Assembly: GCA_001725945.1 (NCBI GenBank)
Contig: LRMT01000277.1
Span: 95,663 to 159,662 of the forward strand
Source of the DNA: Cupriavidus sp. UYMMa02A
GTDB lineage: Bacteria; Pseudomonadota; Gammaproteobacteria; Burkholderiales; Burkholderiaceae
Direction: 5' to 3'
DNA length: 64,000 bases
Shown: piece by piece, positions 59,770 through 64,000 of the stretch
Layout of the letters: each line of letters opens with the position of its first letter
Numbering within the stretch: position 1 is the stretch's first letter
Notes under the pieces: generated by a model
Databases searched by the model: none
Seen by the model: the letters and a program-made list of their open reading frames with translations, nothing else
What the model was told of the DNA's origin: nothing
Made by a program: the position numbers and the translations under genes

Positions 59770-60597
59770 TCATCCGACACAGAGCACCTCGCCCATGTTC
59801 CTGGCAGCGCTCTCCAATACGGGCGCTGCCCGCATCAATGCTTCCAGCGGCTTGCGCGCCGTAGGCGCGTGACACGCGATCGCTGCAATCACGCGGCCTT
59901 GGCCGTTGCTGGTGCCGGGCTGCCGTACCGGCACTGCCACGGCACACATCCCCCGTACGAATTCCTCGTTGTCGACGCCGATGCCGCGTGTGCGCACGCG
60001 GTCGAGCTCGGCTTCGAGCAGCATGGGGTCGGAGATCGTTCGCGGCGTGTTGGCGGTCAGCGGAAGGTTCTTCAACGTCTGCTGCCGTTCGAGCCGGTTC
60101 ATCGCCGACAGGAACAGCTTGCCGCTGGCTGTGCAATGCAACGGCACATGCACGCCGGGGGATAGCTGCAGCCGCAGCGGCTCATGGGTTTCCACGCGGT
60201 CGATGTAGAGCACCTGGTCGCCGTGGAGTGCAGTGAGGTTGCAGGTCTCGCCGAGCGCCGCAACCACGGAACCGAGGATCGCCCGGCACTCGCGCAGCAC
60301 CTGTGGGCTTTTCAGCGTCTGCAGCGCCAGGCCCGCGGCGCGCGGTCCCGGCACGAAGCCGCGCTCGGGCGGTAGCTGGGTGACAAAGCCGGCGCGTTCC
60401 ATGGCGCCGAGCAGCCGCATCAGCGTGGCCTTGGGCACGTGCAGGCGCTGGCTCAGCTGGGACAGCGTCTGCGGGTGCTGCGCACGCGCCAGGCTTTCCA
60501 GCACAACCAGGACGCGCAACGCGCGGGCCTCGTCGTCTGCGGGTTCTCCCTCTGCTGCACTGCACTTCTGAAACGGAATTCCCACGTTCTGTTTCAT
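59770..60597 (-). CDS. IclR family transcriptional regulator (second)
   Basis: Intact 275-residue regulator. The winged helix is ALRVLVVLESLARAQHPQTL, then LSQRLHVPKATLMRLLGAME. The effector domain reads ALGETCNLTALHGDQVLYID, HVPLHCTASGKLFLSAMNRL and RGIGVDNEEFVRGMCAVAVP. It is related in plan to the adjacent sauR product, and the two genes converge with 21 bases between stops. It is divergent from the GMC oxidoreductase gene at 60731, which it probably controls. CCGTTTCA occurs in opposite orientations at about 60570 and 60669, flanking its promoter region, and might be an operator pair. Confidence 0.92.
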   Translation of the reverse strand: MKQNVGIPFQKCSAAEGEPADDEARALRVLVVLESLARAQHPQTLSQLSQRLHVPKATLMRLLGAMERAGFVTQLPPERGFVPGPRAAGLALQTLKSPQVLRECRAILGSVVAALGETCNLTALHGDQVLYIDRVETHEPLRLQLSPGVHVPLHCTASGKLFLSAMNRLERQQTLKNLPLTANTPRTISDPMLLEAELDRVRTRGIGVDNEEFVRGMCAVAVPVRQPGTSNGQGRVIAAIACHAPTARKPLEALMRAAPVLESAARNMGEVLCVG

Positions 60598-60730
60598 TTC
60601 GGGCGCCTTTTGTCGATTTCACTTCCCCAGTCGCGGTTGCTTACCAAAAATCCGGAAATCGGAACAAGCCGTTTCATTATAAGAGCGCCGCTGGCGTCGT
60701 CCAGCCGGTGAAACCAGGAGACTAGCGACC

Positions 60731-62392
60731 ATGTCGCAAACCGTTGACTACATCGTCGTGGGCGCCGGCTCGGCCGGCTGCGTGCTTGCCAACCGGCTCA
60801 GCGAGGATGGCCAGCACGCCGTCTGCCTGCTGGAGGCGGGGCCGCCCGACACCTATCCGTGGATCCATATCCCGATCGGCTACGGCAAGACGATGTTCCA
60901 CAAGGAGGTGAACTGGGGCTTCTATACCGATCCGGACCCCAACATGCTCAACCGGCGCATCTACTGGCCGAGGGGCCGCACGCTCGGCGGCAGCAGCGCG
61001 ATCAACGGGTTGATCTATGTGCGCGGCCAGCGCGAGGACTATGACCAGTGGGAGGCCCAGGGCAATCCCGGCTGGGGCTGGGACGAGTGCCTGCCGTATT
61101 TCCGCAAGCTCGAGAACAACGACCGCGGAGCAGCGCCGACGCGCGGCACGCAGGGGCCGCTCAACGCGACTTCCATCGATCGTCCGCATCCGCTGGTGGA
61201 TGCGTTCATCGGCGCCGGGCAGGCGCTCGGGGTACCGCGCAAGGCCGACTTCAACGACGGCGACCAGGAGGGCGTGGGCTATTACCAGCTCACCACGCGC
61301 AATGGCTGGCGTTGTTCGACGGCGGTGGCCTACCTGCGCCCGGCACGTTCCCGCACGAACCTGCGCGTCGAGACCGGCGCGCATACCACGGCCATCCTGT
61401 TCGAAGGCAAGCGCGCCGTCGGCGTGCGCTATGTGAAAGACGGGCAACCGTACATCGTGCGTGCAAGGCGCGAGGTGGTGCTGTGCGCGGGCGCGCTGCA
61501 GTCGCCGCAACTGCTGCAGCTGTCGGGCGTCGGTCCCGCTCCGCTGCTGCAGGAAATGGGCATTCCCGTCGTGCACGCGTTGCCGGGCGTTGGCGAGAAC
61601 CTGCAGGACCACCTGCAGAGCCGCCTGATCTATGAGGTGGCGCGGCCCATCACGACCAACGACCAGTTGCGCACGCTGTGGGGCAAGGCGCGCATGGGGC
61701 TGGAATGGCTGCTGCGGCGCAGGGGCCCGCTGGCGGTCGGCATCAACCAGGGCGCAATGTTCTGCCGCGTGCTGCCAAAGGAAAGCGCCACGCCCGATAC
61801 GCAGTTCCACTTCGCCACGCTGTCGGCGGATATGGCGGGTGGCAGCGTCCATCCGTTCTCCGGCTGCACGTATTCGGTGTGCCAGTTGCGGCCCGAGTCG
61901 CGCGGCACCGTTCGCATCCGTTCCACCGATCCGTTCGCGCCGCCTTCGATCCAGCCCAACTACTTGTCGACGGACCTGGATCGCCGCAGCGTCATCGGCG
62001 CCGTCAGGTTCGCGCGGCAAGTCGCGCAGACCGAGCCGATGCGCACGCTGATGAAGCGCGAATTCCGACCCGGTGATGACGTGCGCACCGATGACGAGAT
62101 CCTGCATTTCTGCCGCGAGTACGGCGCCACGATCTTCCATCCGTCCGGCACGGCAAAGATGGGCCCTGGCAGCGATCCGCAGGCGGTCGTCGATGCGCGG
62201 CTGCGCGTGCATGGCGTGGCCGGCCTGCGCGTGGTCGATTGCTCCGTGATGCCGACGCTGGTGTCGGGCAACACCAATGTGCCGGTCGTGATGATGGCCG
62301 AGCGCGCGGCGGATTTCATTCGCGACGATGCACGGCAGCAGCCCGCGGGGGCCACGGTCGCCGATACCGCGGCGGTGGCGCTGGCCGCATGA
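60731..62392 (+). CDS. GMC family flavin-dependent alcohol dehydrogenase (candidate isethionate dehydrogenase)
   Basis: GMC oxidoreductases oxidise alcohols to aldehydes using FAD. The intact 553-residue protein starts MSQTVDYIVVGAGSAGCVLA with the FAD-binding GxGxxG. YWPRGRTLGGSSAINGLIYV and LCAGALQSPQLLQLSGVGPA are the two GMC signatures. The catalytic His region is TIFHPSGTAKMGPGSDPQAV, and the end has SVMPTLVSGNTNVPVVMMAE. A CAGGAG box precedes the ATG. Choline-dehydrogenase-like enzymes are the nearest broad group. Beside sauRSTU and an IclR gene, oxidation of isethionate to sulfoacetaldehyde (IseJ in C. necator) is plausible but rests on context only. Confidence 0.88.
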   Translation: MSQTVDYIVVGAGSAGCVLANRLSEDGQHAVCLLEAGPPDTYPWIHIPIGYGKTMFHKEVNWGFYTDPDPNMLNRRIYWPRGRTLGGSSAINGLIYVRGQREDYDQWEAQGNPGWGWDECLPYFRKLENNDRGAAPTRGTQGPLNATSIDRPHPLVDAFIGAGQALGVPRKADFNDGDQEGVGYYQLTTRNGWRCSTAVAYLRPARSRTNLRVETGAHTTAILFEGKRAVGVRYVKDGQPYIVRARREVVLCAGALQSPQLLQLSGVGPAPLLQEMGIPVVHALPGVGENLQDHLQSRLIYEVARPITTNDQLRTLWGKARMGLEWLLRRRGPLAVGINQGAMFCRVLPKESATPDTQFHFATLSADMAGGSVHPFSGCTYSVCQLRPESRGTVRIRSTDPFAPPSIQPNYLSTDLDRRSVIGAVRFARQVAQTEPMRTLMKREFRPGDDVRTDDEILHFCREYGATIFHPSGTAKMGPGSDPQAVVDARLRVHGVAGLRVVDCSVMPTLVSGNTNVPVVMMAERAADFIRDDARQQPAGATVADTAAVALAA

Positions 62393-62536
62393 GGGCGCTC
62401 GTGTTCTGCCTTGCGTATGGATAGCTTCTCCGGGCATCTGTCACGCCTTGTCGGCTGGCAGGTGCCGGTTCGCAGTACCACCCGGCGCACATAACAAGCA
62501 CACATGCCGCCGTCCACACGGTAAAAGGAGACAAGC

Positions 62537-63860
62537 ATGACAGGTACCAACGAACGCGCCGTCCGCAGGGTCGTGGCGGCGTCACTGATCGGCGCCACCA
62601 TCGAGTGGTATGACTTCTTTCTCTACGGCGTCGTCGCCGGCATCGTTTTCAATAAGCTGTACTTTCCCGTCAGCGACCCGCTGGTGGCCACCATGCTCGC
62701 TTACACCACGTTCGCCGTCGGTTTTGTCACGCGTCCGCTCGGCGGCGTGATCTTCGGCCACTTCGGCGACCGCATCGGGCGCAAGAGCATGCTGGTGATC
62801 ACGCTGATGATCATGGGCGTCTCCACGTTCCTGATCGGCGTGGTGCCGACCTATGACAGCATTGGCATCTGGGCGCGATCCTGCTCTTGCTGCTGCGCGT
62901 GCTGCAGGGCATCGGTCTTGGCGGCGAATGGGGCGGGGCGGTGCTGATGGCGTACGAATACGCGCCGCCGGGCAGGAAGGGCTTCTATGCCTCGCTGCCG
63001 CAGATCGGGCTGTCGATCGGGTTGTGCCTGGCTTCAGGCGTGGTCGCGCTGCTGTCGCTGACGCTGACCGATGCGCAGTTCCTGGCCTGGGGCTGGCGCG
63101 TGGCCTTCCTGGTCTCGGCGGGGATGGTGTTCGTCGGCATGTATATCCGCCTCAACGTCAAGGAAACGCCGGAGTTCGCCGCGGTCAAGCAGCGCAATGC
63201 CGAGACCCGTATCCCGTTCGTCGACATGATCCAGCGCTATCCCGGCAATATCCTGAAGGGCATGGGCGCGCGGTATATCGATGGCGTGTTCTTCAACATC
63301 TTCGGCGTGTTCTCGATCGGCTACCTGACGCAGACCATCAAGATGTCGCGCACCGATGCGCTGATCGGCGTGATGGCGGCAGCCATCGTGATGTGCGTGT
63401 TCATCCCGTTCTTCGGCAGCCTGTCCGACCGCATCGGCCGCACGCGCGTGTACTTCTGGGGTTCGCTGCTGACCGCGTTTTCAGCGTTCCCGGCGTTCTG
63501 GCTCATGCTCAACGGCGGCCACAGCACGCTGGTGGTGTGGCTGTCCATCGTGGTGCCGTTCGGCATTCTCTATGCGGCCGTGTATGGCCCGGAGGCGGCG
63601 CTGTTCTGCGAGCTGTTCGATGCGAAGGTCCGCTATACCGGGATCTCGTTCGTCTACCAGTTCTCCGGCATCTTCGCCTCGGGCATCACGCCGATCATTG
63701 CGACGGCGCTGCTCAAGACGGGCGGTGGCCAGCTTGGCAGATCTGTGCGTATGTGGTGTTCGCGGGGGTGGTGTCGGCGCTGTCGGCGGCCTGGATTGGG
63801 CGCGATGCGCGCGGTGGGGCGCTGCGCGGGCGGGAGGGGGTGTTGACGACCTCCCAGTGA
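62537..63860 (+). CDS. MHS-type MFS transporter (two frameshifts)
   Basis: Metabolite:H+ symporter family protein of about 440 residues. AAAGGAGAC precedes ATG 62537 (MTGTNERAVRRVVAASLIGA). Typical blocks are TIEWYDFFLYGVVAGIVFNK, VTRPLGGVIFGHFGDRIGRK and, after a shift near 62876, LRVLQGIGLGGEWGGAVLMA. GMGARYIDGVFFNIFGVFSI and YGPEAALFCELFDAKVRYTG follow. A second shift near 63745 leads to the last helix (ICAYVVFAGVVSALSAAWIG). Such symporters carry organic acids, betaines or shikimate-type substrates. It lies 144 bases downstream of the GMC gene and is probably its uptake partner. Confidence 0.88.
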
Positions 63861-63934
63861 GGAGGCAGCGGTAACGGCGGACGTAGCGCTGGCTTTGAAA
63901 TTGCCGACAAAGCCAAAATAGCGAGTGTTGTCTC

Positions 63935-63958
63935 CCCTCTCCCATTTATGGGAGAGGG
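63935..63958. repeat. Intergenic palindrome
   Basis: CCCTCTCCC-ATTTAT-GGGAGAGGG is a perfect 9-bp stem with a 6-base loop, followed by a G-rich stretch, in the space after the MHS transporter gene. The style resembles short dispersed palindromic elements common between genes of Burkholderiaceae. It may also act as a weak terminator. The remainder of 63861-64000 shows no gene. Confidence 0.5.
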
Positions 63959-64000
63959 TGGGGAGGAGGCGGGAGGTCCCACGAAGTGAGACGCTACGGC

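Noticed and set aside
60722..62437. A 571-codon open frame antisense to the GMC oxidoreductase gene, and a similar 533-codon one opposite ggt (26067-27668)
   Set aside because: The sense genes are full families with catalytic motifs, and the antisense frames show only mirrored codon bias.

Overview
The window is GC-rich, densely coded chromosomal DNA from a betaproteobacterium. Cupriavidus (C. necator or a close relative) is the best guess. The reasons are the sauRSTU-type sulfoacetate cluster in the layout described for C. necator H16, several Bug/TctC-type solute receptors beside CaiB/BaiF and tripartite tricarboxylate transporter genes, and a betaproteobacterial housekeeping set (glnS, alaS, valS, galU, uvrD). 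No tRNA, rRNA, insertion sequence, CRISPR array or prophage was seen.

Layout. 1-5638: cfa (partial), pdxH, an MFS transporter and an AsmA protein, all on the minus strand. 5825-9170: tcdA convergent with a P-loop kinase-like gene, then hemerythrin, cupin and thioredoxin-TPR (YbbN/CnoX) genes. 9366-17852: a fatty-acyl-CoA ligase, then a mostly minus-strand run (ankyrin protein, ChaC, FKBP, YaeQ, YceI, MAPEG, S4 protein, glnS). 18139-21715: a CaiB/BaiF transferase convergent with paiB, an FMN-binding protein and a PhzF protein. 21829-25895: a compact chaperone-usher pilus locus (pilin, chaperone, usher). 26160-29898: gamma-glutamyltransferase and a Bug receptor divergent from a LysR regulator. 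30005-36986: tctA/tctB, a divergent K+/H+ antiporter, a second Bug receptor, a DUF2214 protein and a second CaiB/BaiF gene. 37288-39912: alaS. 39972-43163: slipin, nfeD and a LysR regulator divergent from a plus-strand run (MFS, class II aldolase, tautomerase, ltaE, NUDIX, tusA; 43326-47653). 47769-54217: galU and valS divergent from uvrD. 54242-63860: the sulfonate region, with sauU, sauT and sauS divergent from sauR, followed by an IclR regulator divergent from a GMC oxidoreductase and an MHS-type transporter.

How genes work together. SauU, SauT and SauS should import sulfoacetate, activate it to sulfoacetyl-CoA and reduce that to sulfoacetaldehyde, under SauR. The adjacent IclR-GMC-MHS set has the parts expected for importing an alcohol and oxidising it to an aldehyde. 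Isethionate to sulfoacetaldehyde is an attractive but unproven reading. Sulfoacetaldehyde acetyltransferase (Xsc) is not in the window.

Major caveat. More than half of the protein genes, including the essential glnS and valS, are interrupted by one-base shifts, mostly losses next to short homopolymers. This looks like uncorrected sequencing or assembly error rather than gene decay. I therefore give each broken gene as one reconstructed span and state where its frame changes. Frameshift positions are approximate.
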